A DNA stretch of 64,000 nt from Nitrospiraceae bacterium (GCA_020632595.1 JACKFF010000007.1:124001-188000), one strand, 5' to 3'; positions 34,501-44,346 are shown, numbered from the stretch's first letter. Notes: generated by a model not told the origin, from the letters alone. Made by a program: numbers and translations.

Positions 34501-34748
34501 AAGTCGGGCCGGTCCAAATCGGAAAAAACTCAATCCAAATTCCCTCTAGTTCCCATCGTTTCCAGTTTTGTATGAAATCCTCTGTAGTGTGCCAGTGGAA
34601 AGCATGAATCCCACACCCATAGCCCGATTAAGTATTTAACCTCAAGGGTAATGAAGAGTAGCGCGAATAACCGGGACGCGTAAAATCAATAGAATTTTTT
34701 ATACTTTTCTGGCTTTTATCATCTAACCTAATGAGGGAGGACATCGTA

Positions 34749-35186
34749 ATGAAATGCACCATTAGCACCCCTGGCCAACAAGTGGTCCTGACGCTTACCG
34801 TGGATCTCAGTATTAATACCCCCAATTTGAGTCGAACCGATTTATTATTGGACCGTGTGGTTTCGTCATCGATTTCCTTACTCATTTTAGATTTACGGTC
34901 CTTGTCATGTTTGAATTCTATTGGGACCTGGACCATCTTTCAGATTGTGTTCAAAGCCAAACAACAGGGCAAAGGTGTGTTCCTGTATAATGTGCAACCT
35001 TCCATACAACCCTATTTAAAAGAGGCAGGAATATTTGAACTATCCACTTCAATCGATACCCAGGAGGAGCTCGGAAATGTGTTAGAAGGAAATTCCCGGC
35101 TTCAGGGGTCTTCTGCGAATGGGGAAAACTTGAAGATCTCAATAAAAGAAAGGCGACTATCATCTGCCGCAATAGCATCGTTGTAG
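34749..35186 (+). CDS. STAS-domain protein (anti-sigma-factor antagonist-like), 145 aa
   Basis: GGGAGGAC precedes the ATG at 34749. Residues about 10-110 form a STAS fold: a first strand pair with VDLSINTPNL, LLILDLRSLSCLNSIGTWTI, where the serine in NSIG is at the phosphorylation position, and QGKGVFLYNVQPSIQPYLKEAGI. The C-terminal 35 residues are polar and outside the domain. STAS proteins of this kind take part in partner switching with a PP2C phosphatase and an anti-sigma kinase, neither of which is in this window. It lies between the six-BON gene and the CheB-CheR fusion. Confidence 0.8.
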   Translation: MKCTISTPGQQVVLTLTVDLSINTPNLSRTDLLLDRVVSSSISLLILDLRSLSCLNSIGTWTIFQIVFKAKQQGKGVFLYNVQPSIQPYLKEAGIFELSTSIDTQEELGNVLEGNSRLQGSSANGENLKISIKERRLSSAAIASL

Positions 35187-35449
35187 AAAAAGTGCCTGGC
35201 GTCAAAGTTGTATTGCTGAATGGTCAGGTCATGACAGGTTTCAGTTTTGAACGAGTTTTGAAAAATTGTCACCTTATTCATCATCCTGCCTTGTGGCGGG
35301 GATATAGGACGCAGAATTGCAAAAGGATACTTTGACCCGGCTTAATCCCCGTGCTTAGGTGGAGAACGATATCGGATGATCTTTCTTTTTTTTGAAACCG
35401 TGAGATAAGGTAAAATTGAGATGAACTTCCCGGAAAGCCAAGACTTCCA

Positions 35450-38400
35450 GTGACTAGAAAAAACCCCTCGTCCAAGGGTCGATCAGTATCGTCGTCTTCC
35501 CCCTCACTCAAAAAATCCCCAACCCTCAAGAAAACAGGGAAGTCCGCAAACACCCCAAAGGCCTCCTCGTCAGCACAAACGCCTTCAATACGTCCCCAGA
35601 GGGAAGCGAATGATTCGTCGTCCAATGCGTTTCCCATAGTCGGGGTTGGCGCCTCGACCAGAGGGCTCGATGCGTTGTCCCAATTTTTTTCAACGCTTCC
35701 TGCCGATAGCGGAATGGGCTTTGTGGTGATCCAGCACCCGGCCTCCGATCGCGAAAACCTCATGCTTGAATCGTTGACGGGGAAGACCTCGTTGCCGATT
35801 CATGCCGTGGTAGATGAAGCATTAGTCGAACCCGATCATATTTATCTCATTCCTCCCAACACTCAATTGAGCATCGATGGTGGGTTTTTGCGTGTGGACC
35901 GGCCTTCACAAGGGCATGGCTTTCGAATGCCCATTGATCAATTTTTTCAATCACTGGCCGAAGATCAAGGTCCCCTCGCCATCGGGGTGATTCTGTGCGG
36001 CGCGGGGTCCGACGGTGCAGTCGGACTTCGATCCGTAAAGGAGCATGGTGGGTTAACGATAGCGCAATTGGCGGAAACGGCTCAATTCTCCGGGATGCCG
36101 ACGAGTGCTATTCCGGCCGGATTGATCGATCATATTTTACGGGTTGAAGGTATCGCGGAGGTGCTGGTTCACTATGCGAAATACTTATACAATCTCCGTA
36201 ACGGGAAGGGATTGGAAACCCTTCGGGCAGAAGCGCTGAATCATTTAGACGTGATTTGTTCCCATCTGCACCGGCGGACCGGGCATGATTTCCGTGGCTA
36301 CAAACGGAACACGATGGGCCGGCGGGTACAGCGGCGCATGCAGATTTTGCACATTGCCTCTCCCGCGAAATATGTCAAACGGTTGCGGGAGGACCCGGAG
36401 GAAGTCGATGGGCTGTTTAAGGAGCTATTAATCGGTGTGACGCAATTTTTTAGAGATCCGGAAGCCTTTGCGTTTGTTTCAGGTACGATCGTTCCCAAGA
36501 TCGCGAAATCCAAAAAAAACGATGAAGCCATCCGGATCTGGATACCGGGTTGTTCGACGGGAGAGGAAGCCTATTCCCTCGCGATCCTCTTTTATGAATA
36601 CCTCCATCGGGAACATCTCAGCGTCCCTATTCAAATCTTCGGAACAGATATCGATGAACGGGCATTGGATATTGCCCGCTGTGGACGATATCCGGAGAGG
36701 ATTCGGGAAGATATTCTGCCGGACCGGCTGTTTTTGTTCTTTGAACAGGACGGTTCCTCCTATCGGGTCGCCAAGGTGATACGCGATTTATGTATTTTTT
36801 CCTTTCATAATCTCGTCGGCAATCCCCCGTTTTCACGCATGGATCTAATTTCATGCCGGAACCTGTTGATCTATATGGAACCCACTCTTCAGAATCAGAT
36901 GTTTTCCGTGTTTCATTATGCGCTCAATCCGGAGGGCTATCTGTTTCTCGGCGGGTCGGAACATGTGGAAGACCAATCCCGTTTCTTTCGCTCGGTTAAC
37001 AAACGTTTTCGGGTGTTTCAACCAAAAGAGATTGTGCGCCGCATGTTTCCCGATTTTCCGATACGGAGACCGCGTAGCAGCATCCCCACTCCAAAACCTG
37101 CACTGTTTTCCCAGATTCAGGACCCCTTCACTCATACGTTCGAGCAACTGGTGAGGGAGGAGTACGGTCCTCCGGCAGTGTTGATCGATAAAGAGTGCCA
37201 TGTGCAATATGTCTCCGGCCAGACCGGAACCTATCTGCAGCTTCCCTCCGGTTCAATCAACGTGAATCTGATCAATATGGTCATGCCGGATTTACGTATG
37301 CCGTTGCGATCGGGCATTTTCAAGGCATTGAAGACCGGCAAAGAAGTGGTTCACTCCAGTATTCAAGTGGCTGTGAATAATGACATTCACTCTGTGGATA
37401 TCATTATTCGTCCTCTTTTCCATGCCATGCAGTCCGATTTGCTGATGGTGGTCTTTTATGAGAGAGGCATAATCCGGAAAACGTCAAAAGTTCGGAAGGG
37501 ATCCTCGAAGGGCAAGCATCAGACGATTCGGGAATTGGAGCAGGAAATTCACACCACCAGGGAGCAATTGCAGGCGGCCATGGAAGAACTGGAGACCTCC
37601 AACCAGGAATTGAAATCTTCCAATCAGGAATTGATGTCCGTGAATGAGGAACTGCAATCCGCCAATGAAGAACTGCAAACATCCACAGAGGAATTGCAGT
37701 TGATAAATGAAGAATTGGAAACGGTGAATGCCCAACTTTCAGCGAAGGTGGAGGAGCTGGATCATGCCAACAGTGACATGGAAAATCTCTTCCGGACGAC
37801 GGACATCGCCACGTTATTTCTCAATGCTAATTTATGTATTCAGAAATACACTCCGGCTGCGCAAAAAATGTTTCTGTTTTTGAATACCGATCTCGGCCGG
37901 CCCATTACCCAATTGTCCTCATTTTCCGGGGACGAAACGTTACTGCCGGATATTCGGGACGTACTGCGCACCTCACAGCCCATAGAACACACTCGCAGAT
38001 TTTCTCATGTTCCTCAGACCTACTTTTCACGAATTACTCCCTACCAAACCAGTGACGGACAGAACCAGGGAGTCGTGTTGACCTTTGTGGACATCACGCC
38101 GCTCCGCAAGGTGGAAGATCAAGTGCTCCGTTTCTCTCAACAACAGAAGGTGATGGTGGAGTTCGCACAGTTGGCACTTCAGGAAAGAGATGTCCAAAAG
38201 GTCATGGACGAATGTGTGAGACTTCTGAACCGGACCTTGCCTATCGAAATGGCCAAAGTTCTGGAATTATGTCCGGGAGAAGAGTTCCTCCTTCTTCGCG
38301 CCGGGATAGGGTGGAAAGAGGGACTGGTCGGCCGGGCGGTGGTGAACGCCGATCACAATTCCCAGGCGGGATATACGCTGATATGCGACAAGCCGGTTAT

Positions 38401-39820
38401 CGTCAAAGATCTATCCCGGGAAAGCCGGTTTTCCGGCCCCTCCCTACTGATTGATCATCATGTTGTCAGTGGGATGAGTTGCATCATTCGGGATCAGGAC
38501 GGGAAGCCACATGGTGTCCTCGGAGTGCATACGACATCAAGTCGGGAGTTCCGGGAGAAGGAGGTGGAGTTCCTACAAGCCATGGCCAATATTCTGGCCT
38601 CGGCCATACATCGGAAAAATATCGAAACCCAACTACAATCTCTGACCGAATCATTGGAACGCCGCGTGGATGAGCGGACACAGGATCTTGTTCGGCACCA
38701 ACACCGGCTTCGTCAACTGTCGTTAGACCTTATTCTCACCGAGCAACGGGAACGGCGTCGCATTGCCACTGAATTACATGATTACTTGGGACAGTTGCTG
38801 GTTGTCGGGAAGATTAAAATCAGTCAGTTGCAACAAGCCGATCTGACGAATCAGCAGGGACCCCTTGTCAAAGAAGTGGAGGAATCTCTGGATGAGGCCT
38901 TGCAATACACGCGGGATCTCATTCCTCAAATCAGTCCGCCCATTTTATATGAATTCGGATTTATGGCCGCCGTCCGATGGTTGGCTGGGAAAATGGTCCG
39001 GTATGATTTGCATGTCACGGTCACCTCTCATTTTGATGATCATGTCTTGAACCTTTCCGAATCCGTCTCAATCATCCTGTACCAGGTCATCAGGGAGTTA
39101 TTATTGAATGTCATGAAGCATGCCCAAACCCGGGAAGCCTCCATTCGGTTCATTCAAGTCTCATCGGAGTCTTTTGGAATAGAAGTGGCGGATCGTGGAT
39201 GTGGTTTTGATCTGTCCTCGACACGGGAAGCCCATTCCCACTTTGAAAAATTCGGCCTGTTAAACGTGCAAGAACGCGTGGAAGGTCTTGGAGGAGAATG
39301 TGAGATAGTTTCGACCGTCGGCGAGGGCACTCGGGTGCTGATCAGGATGCCATTTTCCGTTCAAGACGCTGAATTGAAACCCATTCAGCCCTCCTCTTCT
39401 TCAATAGCTGTGCAGGTTCCGAAGCCAGAAAAAATGGAGGAGAGCATTCGAGTCGTTCTTGCCGATGACCACCCCATATTTCGTGAAGGATTGGGCACCA
39501 TGTTAAATGCCTGCCCCGATATTCAGGTGGTCGGAGAAGCCGAAAACGGGGAACAGGCGGTTGAGCTTGTTCAGACTCTTCACCCCGATGTGGTCGTGAT
39601 GGATATCAATATGCCGGTGATGAACGGAATCGAAGCCACCCGTCTGATCAAAGCCAGCCACCCGGCAGTTTATATTATCGGCTTGTCCATGCATGGGGAT
39701 CAAATTGTGACACAGCACTTTGCTGAGGCTGGAGGAGACGAATATGTGTCCAAAGGGGATTCCTTCGGTTCCTTCGCCGAAGTCATTCGTTCCAGTCAAA
39801 AAAACCATGATGTCTCCTGA
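35450..39820 (+). CDS. CheB-CheR-PAS-GAF-histidine kinase-receiver fusion (1456 aa)
   Basis: The start is GTG at 35450, overlapping a short upstream frame. A Ser/Lys/Pro-rich tail (1-60) precedes a CheB methylesterase domain with S69 (GASTRG), H96 (QHPAS) and D188 (GAGSDGA), the full catalytic triad. A CheR methyltransferase follows (about 235-520, GCSTGEEAYSLAI at 367). Next are a PAS-like segment, a long heptad coiled coil (about 690-775, repeated NQEL/NEEL units), PAS (about 780-890), GAF (about 900-1050), a NarL-type kinase (ERRRIATELHDYLGQ, H1110) and a C-terminal receiver (ADDHPIFREG, D1385). The CheB-CheR-PAS core is a known architecture, but the appended NarL kinase and receiver are less usual. 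No chemoreceptors are nearby. Confidence 0.93.
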   Translation: MTRKNPSSKGRSVSSSSPSLKKSPTLKKTGKSANTPKASSSAQTPSIRPQREANDSSSNAFPIVGVGASTRGLDALSQFFSTLPADSGMGFVVIQHPASDRENLMLESLTGKTSLPIHAVVDEALVEPDHIYLIPPNTQLSIDGGFLRVDRPSQGHGFRMPIDQFFQSLAEDQGPLAIGVILCGAGSDGAVGLRSVKEHGGLTIAQLAETAQFSGMPTSAIPAGLIDHILRVEGIAEVLVHYAKYLYNLRNGKGLETLRAEALNHLDVICSHLHRRTGHDFRGYKRNTMGRRVQRRMQILHIASPAKYVKRLREDPEEVDGLFKELLIGVTQFFRDPEAFAFVSGTIVPKIAKSKKNDEAIRIWIPGCSTGEEAYSLAILFYEYLHREHLSVPIQIFGTDIDERALDIARCGRYPERIREDILPDRLFLFFEQDGSSYRVAKVIRDLCIFSFHNLVGNPPFSRMDLISCRNLLIYMEPTLQNQMFSVFHYALNPEGYLFLGGSEHVEDQSRFFRSVNKRFRVFQPKEIVRRMFPDFPIRRPRSSIPTPKPALFSQIQDPFTHTFEQLVREEYGPPAVLIDKECHVQYVSGQTGTYLQLPSGSINVNLINMVMPDLRMPLRSGIFKALKTGKEVVHSSIQVAVNNDIHSVDIIIRPLFHAMQSDLLMVVFYERGIIRKTSKVRKGSSKGKHQTIRELEQEIHTTREQLQAAMEELETSNQELKSSNQELMSVNEELQSANEELQTSTEELQLINEELETVNAQLSAKVEELDHANSDMENLFRTTDIATLFLNANLCIQKYTPAAQKMFLFLNTDLGRPITQLSSFSGDETLLPDIRDVLRTSQPIEHTRRFSHVPQTYFSRITPYQTSDGQNQGVVLTFVDITPLRKVEDQVLRFSQQQKVMVEFAQLALQERDVQKVMDECVRLLNRTLPIEMAKVLELCPGEEFLLLRAGIGWKEGLVGRAVVNADHNSQAGYTLICDKPVIVKDLSRESRFSGPSLLIDHHVVSGMSCIIRDQDGKPHGVLGVHTTSSREFREKEVEFLQAMANILASAIHRKNIETQLQSLTESLERRVDERTQDLVRHQHRLRQLSLDLILTEQRERRRIATELHDYLGQLLVVGKIKISQLQQADLTNQQGPLVKEVEESLDEALQYTRDLIPQISPPILYEFGFMAAVRWLAGKMVRYDLHVTVTSHFDDHVLNLSESVSIILYQVIRELLLNVMKHAQTREASIRFIQVSSESFGIEVADRGCGFDLSSTREAHSHFEKFGLLNVQERVEGLGGECEIVSTVGEGTRVLIRMPFSVQDAELKPIQPSSSSIAVQVPKPEKMEESIRVVLADDHPIFREGLGTMLNACPDIQVVGEAENGEQAVELVQTLHPDVVVMDINMPVMNGIEATRLIKASHPAVYIIGLSMHGDQIVTQHFAEAGGDEYVSKGDSFGSFAEVIRSSQKNHDVS

Positions 39821-40441
39821 ACCCCTTAGGGAAGTACTACAGCGCACCGAATGATCTGTGGTGAGGAGTATTGAAAAAACCTCACGCCCCCGCCTGACGC
39901 TTTACGATCTCCTTCGGTGTTTCCCAGCCATTATTGTCATGCTGAACCAGGGGAAGCATCCTACCGGATTTTGGCGCAGTCGAGCTGGGATCACCCCTAT
40001 TGCCCAGGAAAATGGGCTCTATATCTCTCAGGCGAGGATGGATGGTGAGTGCACTTGAGAACCCTCTCACCCCTTTGCGGGCAAGTGGTCAAGGGCTTGC
40101 AAAGTTGTCTCTCAGTAGGTAATGGATTTCCCCTGCGCATTCTCTGCGTTCCTCGAATTTGTCAAGTGCGTGTTCGCTTGAAGGTCGGGAAATTTGTTTT
40201 TGTCCATAGCCTCAATCTTGAAGTGCGGCCTGGTTCTGCCTGCCTTTTCATGGGCCTGATGACATCCCCCCTGGTTTGATCCCCTCTTTCATTCCTTCAA
40301 TACACTGAATTTTCATTCGACATTTTTCAAGGGATCTACATGTCTAGACCCAGGGTTTTGGGTAGTAGTCGCTTTCGGGGTGGGAAACTACAGTCTGACC
40401 ATGAACATACACTTACTTTACCCTGAAAAGAAGGAGGCGTT
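39821..40441. other. Long intergenic region with one motif copy
   Basis: There are 620 bases without a convincing gene. Small frames at 39858-40070 and 40049-40279 lack ribosome sites. The right part contains motif site l (40350-40367) and the ribosome site AAGAAGGAGG for the zinc-ribbon gene. Function of the left 500 bases is not seen. Confidence 0.4.
40350..40367 (+). promoter_or_regulatory. Copy of the 18-base intergenic motif (site l)
   Basis: Sequence CCAGGGTTTTGGGTAGTA, 75 bases before the ATG at 40442, with AAACTACAGT about 19 bases downstream. Confidence 0.6.
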
Positions 40442-40747
40442 ATGCAAACATTTACCCTGGCCGCTATGAAAACCGAGCACCCCGATGTATTCCCTCAATT
40501 GATTCATCACATGCAACAATCACATTGTTCACGGTGCGGAGGAACGATGGTTGAGGAGACGTATATGGATATTTTCTCCGATTATGAGGACTTTCAGTTT
40601 CAGGCCAAGCACTGTATTCAATGTGGTGACGTCATCGACCCGTTTATATTGCTGAACCGCTTGCGAACACATTCAGGTGAGATTCCGGCCGTGAATGCGT
40701 TGTCTCAACCGCGTCATCGTGAAAATGGATTGGTCATGACCGGGTAA
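40442..40747 (+). CDS. Small zinc-ribbon-like protein (101 aa)
   Basis: AAGGAGGCGTT precedes the ATG. The core is CSRCGG, a 25-residue insert rich in D/E/F, then HCIQCGDVIDPFILLNR: two CxxC knuckles that would bind one zinc. The leftward gene at 60084 encodes a paralogue with the same C-x-RCGG...KHCIQCG-VIDP-IL-N pattern but different ends. Both genes have an upstream copy of the 18-base motif. The fold resembles rubredoxin-like or zinc-ribbon knuckles; a nucleic-acid or protein-binding role is possible but unproven. I do not recognise a named family. Confidence 0.75.
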   Translation: MQTFTLAAMKTEHPDVFPQLIHHMQQSHCSRCGGTMVEETYMDIFSDYEDFQFQAKHCIQCGDVIDPFILLNRLRTHSGEIPAVNALSQPRHRENGLVMTG

Positions 40748-40810
40748 AGACATGATCATTCATTCTTGGTGGGTTCGACCCCAACACGGTCGCAAAAAAG
40801 GACAAATCTC

Positions 40811-41191
40811 ATGAACGGGAAAAAATGCAGTTTGTACTGGATGTGTGGAATCCTATTAAGTTTCCTCATGGAGGGCAACGGCATCGCCGCGAATATGCCG
40901 AAGGAACCCGGTGGAACGAATCTCATCAATGAAGATGTGAATATTATTACGGGATTGTATATCAGAGAATACTCCTTACAGGGAGATGGAATCGTCGATT
41001 ATAAAACGGCCCGGCAAATTATTTTTTATGAAAATAACAAATTTTGGAATACGGTCGTTGAAACGGTTGAATGGCCCTTGTTCTATTGGCTGGATGACGA
41101 TCGAGATGGCGTCTTCGATCAATTTGTCGATCAGCGGGTAGAAGGAGATGAGAATTATATCATCCCGTATTTGCCGGTTTCGGAGAACTAG
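40811..41191 (+). CDS. Exported hypothetical protein (126 aa), partner of the Lon-like protease gene
   Basis: The start at 40811 has AAAAAGGAC 9 bases upstream. A signal peptide (CSLYWMCGILLSFLMEGNGIAA) leads to an about 100-residue mature part with YIREYSLQGDGIVDYKTARQIIF and WLDDDRDGVFDQFVDQ. The D-x-D-x-D-G loop (DDDRDGVFD) looks like a calcium-binding dockerin/EF-type loop. The gene ends 3 bases before the secreted Lon-type protease gene and must be co-transcribed with it. It could be a regulator, inhibitor or substrate adaptor of that protease; this is inference only. Confidence 0.7.
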   Translation: MNGKKCSLYWMCGILLSFLMEGNGIAANMPKEPGGTNLINEDVNIITGLYIREYSLQGDGIVDYKTARQIIFYENNKFWNTVVETVEWPLFYWLDDDRDGVFDQFVDQRVEGDENYIIPYLPVSEN

Positions 41192-41194
41192 TCT

Positions 41195-41917
41195 ATGCAT
41201 CATTTTAGAAGGACGGCTTTTATCTTCAGCTTTCTGGCATGTGCGATCTTTGGCGGATGGCCCTTCCCTTGCGTACAACCGGTTTTGGCCGGGCAAATGT
41301 ATTGGCAGAAACAATCCGTGACCTTTCTGGGAACCACTCTTGACCTGGATGGTGAACCCACAGGAATTGTGGCTGAACTGGACATCTCATTCCGGAAACA
41401 GGAAGGCCAGGAAGCGCTGAATGTGACATTTTCGAGCGGACCGGGAAAGTTTTCACCATATACTCAAGTGGCTATTCAATCCGGAATCGTTTCCGCTGCT
41501 CGTATGGCGGGGCTTGATCCAAAAGCCTGGAATATATTTCTCAAATTTCCGACTCCCGGTGTGACAATTTACGGAGATAGTTTGACCGCGATGGTGAGTG
41601 TCGTGGCTCTGGCAATGGCGAATGATAATCCAATCATCCTGAACCTCGTGATGACCGGCAAAGTGACCCAGGATGGTCATATCGGGGCGGTGGGGGGGAT
41701 CCCACTCAAAATCCAGGCTGCCTTTAAGAAACATATTCCTAGAGTGATTATTCCTGAAGATCGGTTTCCTGAAGACAATGATTGGCAGACGCCCTTTCTG
41801 ATGCAGATTTCTCCCGTCAATACGGTGTTGCAGGCCTATCAAATGTTAACGGGAGCGACCCTTTCAGGCGCCGGGATCGCACCAGGATTAATGGTGCAGC
41901 ATTCCAACGAAAAATAG
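41195..41917 (+). CDS. Secreted Lon (S16)-type Ser/Lys protease domain protein without ATPase (240 aa)
   Basis: A signal peptide (about 1-33) is followed by a stand-alone Lon proteolytic domain. The Ser is S129 in YGDSLTAMVSVVALAMA, corresponding to the Lon GPSAG...A-LVSAL helix. The Lys is K172 in GAVGGIPLKIQAAFKK, aligned with the GG-KEKLLAA loop, and RVIIPEDRFPED matches the following strand. The Ser-Lys spacing of 43 residues equals that of E. coli Lon (S679/K722). The AAA+ and N domains are absent and the protein is exported, so it must act without ATP. The immediate upstream gene (40811) encodes a small exported partner. Confidence 0.85.
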   Translation: MHHFRRTAFIFSFLACAIFGGWPFPCVQPVLAGQMYWQKQSVTFLGTTLDLDGEPTGIVAELDISFRKQEGQEALNVTFSSGPGKFSPYTQVAIQSGIVSAARMAGLDPKAWNIFLKFPTPGVTIYGDSLTAMVSVVALAMANDNPIILNLVMTGKVTQDGHIGAVGGIPLKIQAAFKKHIPRVIIPEDRFPEDNDWQTPFLMQISPVNTVLQAYQMLTGATLSGAGIAPGLMVQHSNEK

Positions 41918-41926
41918 GAAAGAGGG

Positions 41927-43906
41927 CTAAGCGGGGTTTTTTTGATGCCAATATTTTCTGACGATGGTGACTAAGCTTTCAGCCGGACCTCCTTTGGTGA
42001 CAAATGCCGCTGCTCCTGCCTCTTGGAACCATCGAGCCACGTCCGGCGTGTCATACACAGATAATCCGATCATCACCGTGTCGGGAAGGAATTGTTTGAT
42101 TCTTTTGATGGCTTCCAGACCGTCCATCTTGGGCATATGAAGATCCATCACCACGACGTCGGGACGGAGTGACTCACAGAGGGCAAGGGCATGCTTTCCG
42201 TCTTCTGCCTCTCCCACCACTTCGAAATCCACTTGAGCGTTCAGAATGTGGCAAAACCCTTCACGGACCATCTTATGATCATCTGCGAGAAGAATCCGAA
42301 TTTTTTCTGAAGGAAAACGGGGGAAATGGGCATTTTTGACGGCATGCACTGGAGTCTGTTTGGCATCGCGTATTTGGAGATCCTCACTACTGGGTTCTAT
42401 TGGAATACGCAGCAGGACTTGAGTTCCTTTCTGCGGGGCTGAATGGAGAACCATTTCTCCGCCGAGGGCCTCCAAGCGCTCCCGGATACTAAAGAGTCCA
42501 AAATTGGTTGGGGATTGTTCATTTCGCTCTTCAGGATTTTCCCTAAACCCGCAGCCAGCATCCTTCACTTCGATCAGCAGATGGTTACCCTGAAGAGACA
42601 GATTGACCATCACCTCATTCACTCCGGAATGTTTAAGTACGTTATATAACAGTTCCCTGACGGATTGGAACACAAGCACGGCCTGATCCTCCGGCAGATT
42701 TGGCGTCTCGACTTCACTTTTTAACGTGACGGTTAATCCCTGTTTTCCCATTTCAGATCCCAACCAGACGAGAGCGGCATGGAGTCCGAATTCATAGAGA
42801 CAGGTCGGACTGAGTTGGCTGACCAATGTCCGTGTATAGGTCAAGGATTGGTCCAAGAGGGTATCCGCTTCATGAATCACCTTTACAAGGGTTTCCTTAT
42901 CGGAAATCGTTTGACCTTGACTTAATTTCAGTCGACAAACAACAAGGAGCTGAGCCAGATAATCATGAAGGTCGGTCGCCAACCGGCGTCGTTCCCGTTG
43001 TTCGGTTACCGTGAGATCGGAAGCCATGGCCCGTAGCCGTTCCTGGTTCCGAGTAAGTTCCTGAGTACGTTGGATCACCCGCTCTTCCAGGGTGCGATTC
43101 AATTCGGCCAATTTGTCACTGGTATCTTTTTGAGCGCTTTTGTCTCGAACTACCTTGGCAAACCCGATCAGCTTGTCGTTGGGGTCGCGTATGGCCGTCA
43201 CCGCGCCGCTAGCCCAAAATCGGGAACCATCGGCGCGCACCAGCCAATTGTCATCGTCCCCTTTTTCTAACGCTTCCGCCCTCCGCAATTCGGTTTCCGG
43301 GCGACCAGTGCGTTGGTCTTCAGCGGTAAAGAGCATAGAAAAATGTTTATTCAATGCCGCGTCTTCGGGATAGCCCAGGAGCCGTTCAGCTCCGGAATTC
43401 CAATGCGTAATGTTCCCATCCAAGTCAAGCAGGATAAAAGCCAGGCCGGTGGCTCCATCAACAAATAACCGGTACTTTCTTTCGCTATCACGGCGAATCC
43501 GCTCATTCTTTTCCCGTTCCATGGCATAGTACAAAATTCTGGAAAGTAACACGGCATTCATGGAAGATTTCGGGAGATAATCCTGTGCCCCTAATTTGAT
43601 GGCTTCAAGGGCAAGAGGTTCATCCTCATTGACGGTTAGCACCACAAGGGGAATGGTCGAGTTTGCCGACCGGATTTGTTTCAACGTTTCAAGGCCATTG
43701 GTTTCCGGCAGGTTTAAATCAAGAAGGATGATGTCAAACGGTGTGCTGTGAAGGATGGTCAGAGCCTCTTTGAGGGTCGATGCGCGGGTGATATGAAAGG
43801 GGGACATGCCCGAGGCATCCTTCAGCCGTTCGCGCACTAATTCTGCGTCGGAGGGATTGTCCTCCACTAACAGGATGGAATGAGTAGGGGATGGGAGATC
43901 GCTCAT
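41927..43906 (-). CDS. Receiver-PAS-NarL-type kinase-receiver hybrid protein (659 aa)
   Basis: An N-terminal receiver (residues 10-125, LLVEDNPSDAELV, D63 in LLDLNLP) is followed by a PAS (about 145-265), a HisKA_3 dimerisation helix (EQRERRRLATDLHDYLAQ), HATPase (about 410-505, NFGLFSIRERLEALGG) and a C-terminal receiver (about 535-655, LLADDHKMVREGF, MDLHMPKMDG). Both ends being receivers suggests a phosphorelay in which the first senses phosphoryl input and the last stores output. There is no DNA-binding domain. Its ATG overlaps the stop of the Rcp-type receiver by 4 bases, so it is the third gene of an operon with 44330 and 43903. Confidence 0.92.
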   Translation of the reverse strand: MSDLPSPTHSILLVEDNPSDAELVRERLKDASGMSPFHITRASTLKEALTILHSTPFDIILLDLNLPETNGLETLKQIRSANSTIPLVVLTVNEDEPLALEAIKLGAQDYLPKSSMNAVLLSRILYYAMEREKNERIRRDSERKYRLFVDGATGLAFILLDLDGNITHWNSGAERLLGYPEDAALNKHFSMLFTAEDQRTGRPETELRRAEALEKGDDDNWLVRADGSRFWASGAVTAIRDPNDKLIGFAKVVRDKSAQKDTSDKLAELNRTLEERVIQRTQELTRNQERLRAMASDLTVTEQRERRRLATDLHDYLAQLLVVCRLKLSQGQTISDKETLVKVIHEADTLLDQSLTYTRTLVSQLSPTCLYEFGLHAALVWLGSEMGKQGLTVTLKSEVETPNLPEDQAVLVFQSVRELLYNVLKHSGVNEVMVNLSLQGNHLLIEVKDAGCGFRENPEERNEQSPTNFGLFSIRERLEALGGEMVLHSAPQKGTQVLLRIPIEPSSEDLQIRDAKQTPVHAVKNAHFPRFPSEKIRILLADDHKMVREGFCHILNAQVDFEVVGEAEDGKHALALCESLRPDVVVMDLHMPKMDGLEAIKRIKQFLPDTVMIGLSVYDTPDVARWFQEAGAAAFVTKGGPAESLVTIVRKYWHQKNPA

Positions 43907-44346
43907 GACTCTGACACTTTTGGAGGGAGTTTTACCACAGAGAGCCAGAAATCTTCGAGTGATTGAATCATTTTGATGAATTGCAAAATATCAATGGGTT
44001 TAACCAAATAGGCATTGGCATGAAGATTGTAACTACGCAAGACATCTGCTTCGTCATCGGAAGTTGTCAATACCACCACGGGAATTGTGCGAGTGTGTGC
44101 ATCGGATTTGATTTCCTTCAGCACCTCTCTCCCGTCCTTTTTGGGAAGGTTTAAATCCAACAGAATAAGATCCGGTCGGGGAGCCTGTTGAAACGGTGCT
44201 GTCTGCCGAATAAAGGCCATGGCGTTGACCCCGTCTTGAACCACATGAACAGTATTCTGGAGGCGAGCTTCCCGAAAAGCTTCCTGGGTAAGCCGGATAT
44301 CCGCGGGATTATCCTCTATGAGTAAAATTTCAATAGGATTCTGCAT
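43903..44346 (-). CDS. Rcp1-type single-domain response regulator (147 aa)
   Basis: The start at 44346 (MQNPIEIL, GGAGAAAG upstream) lies inside the end of the kinase gene (17-base overlap); a longer frame would not be homologous. The receiver shows ILLIEDNPADIRLTQEAF, phosphoacceptor D64 in LILLDLNLPKKDGREVL, PVVVLTTSDDEADV and the lysine in YLVKPIDILQF. The inserted FWL end is typical of Rcp1-like partners of phytochrome-type kinases. It has no output domain and presumably relays phosphate between the kinase (44330) and the hybrid (41927). Confidence 0.92.
   Translation of the reverse strand: MQNPIEILLIEDNPADIRLTQEAFREARLQNTVHVVQDGVNAMAFIRQTAPFQQAPRPDLILLDLNLPKKDGREVLKEIKSDAHTRTIPVVVLTTSDDEADVLRSYNLHANAYLVKPIDILQFIKMIQSLEDFWLSVVKLPPKVSES

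Noticed and set aside
39858..40279. Small frames in the 39.8-40.4 kb gap
   Set aside because: They overlap each other in several frames and none has a Shine-Dalgarno sequence or recognisable sequence.
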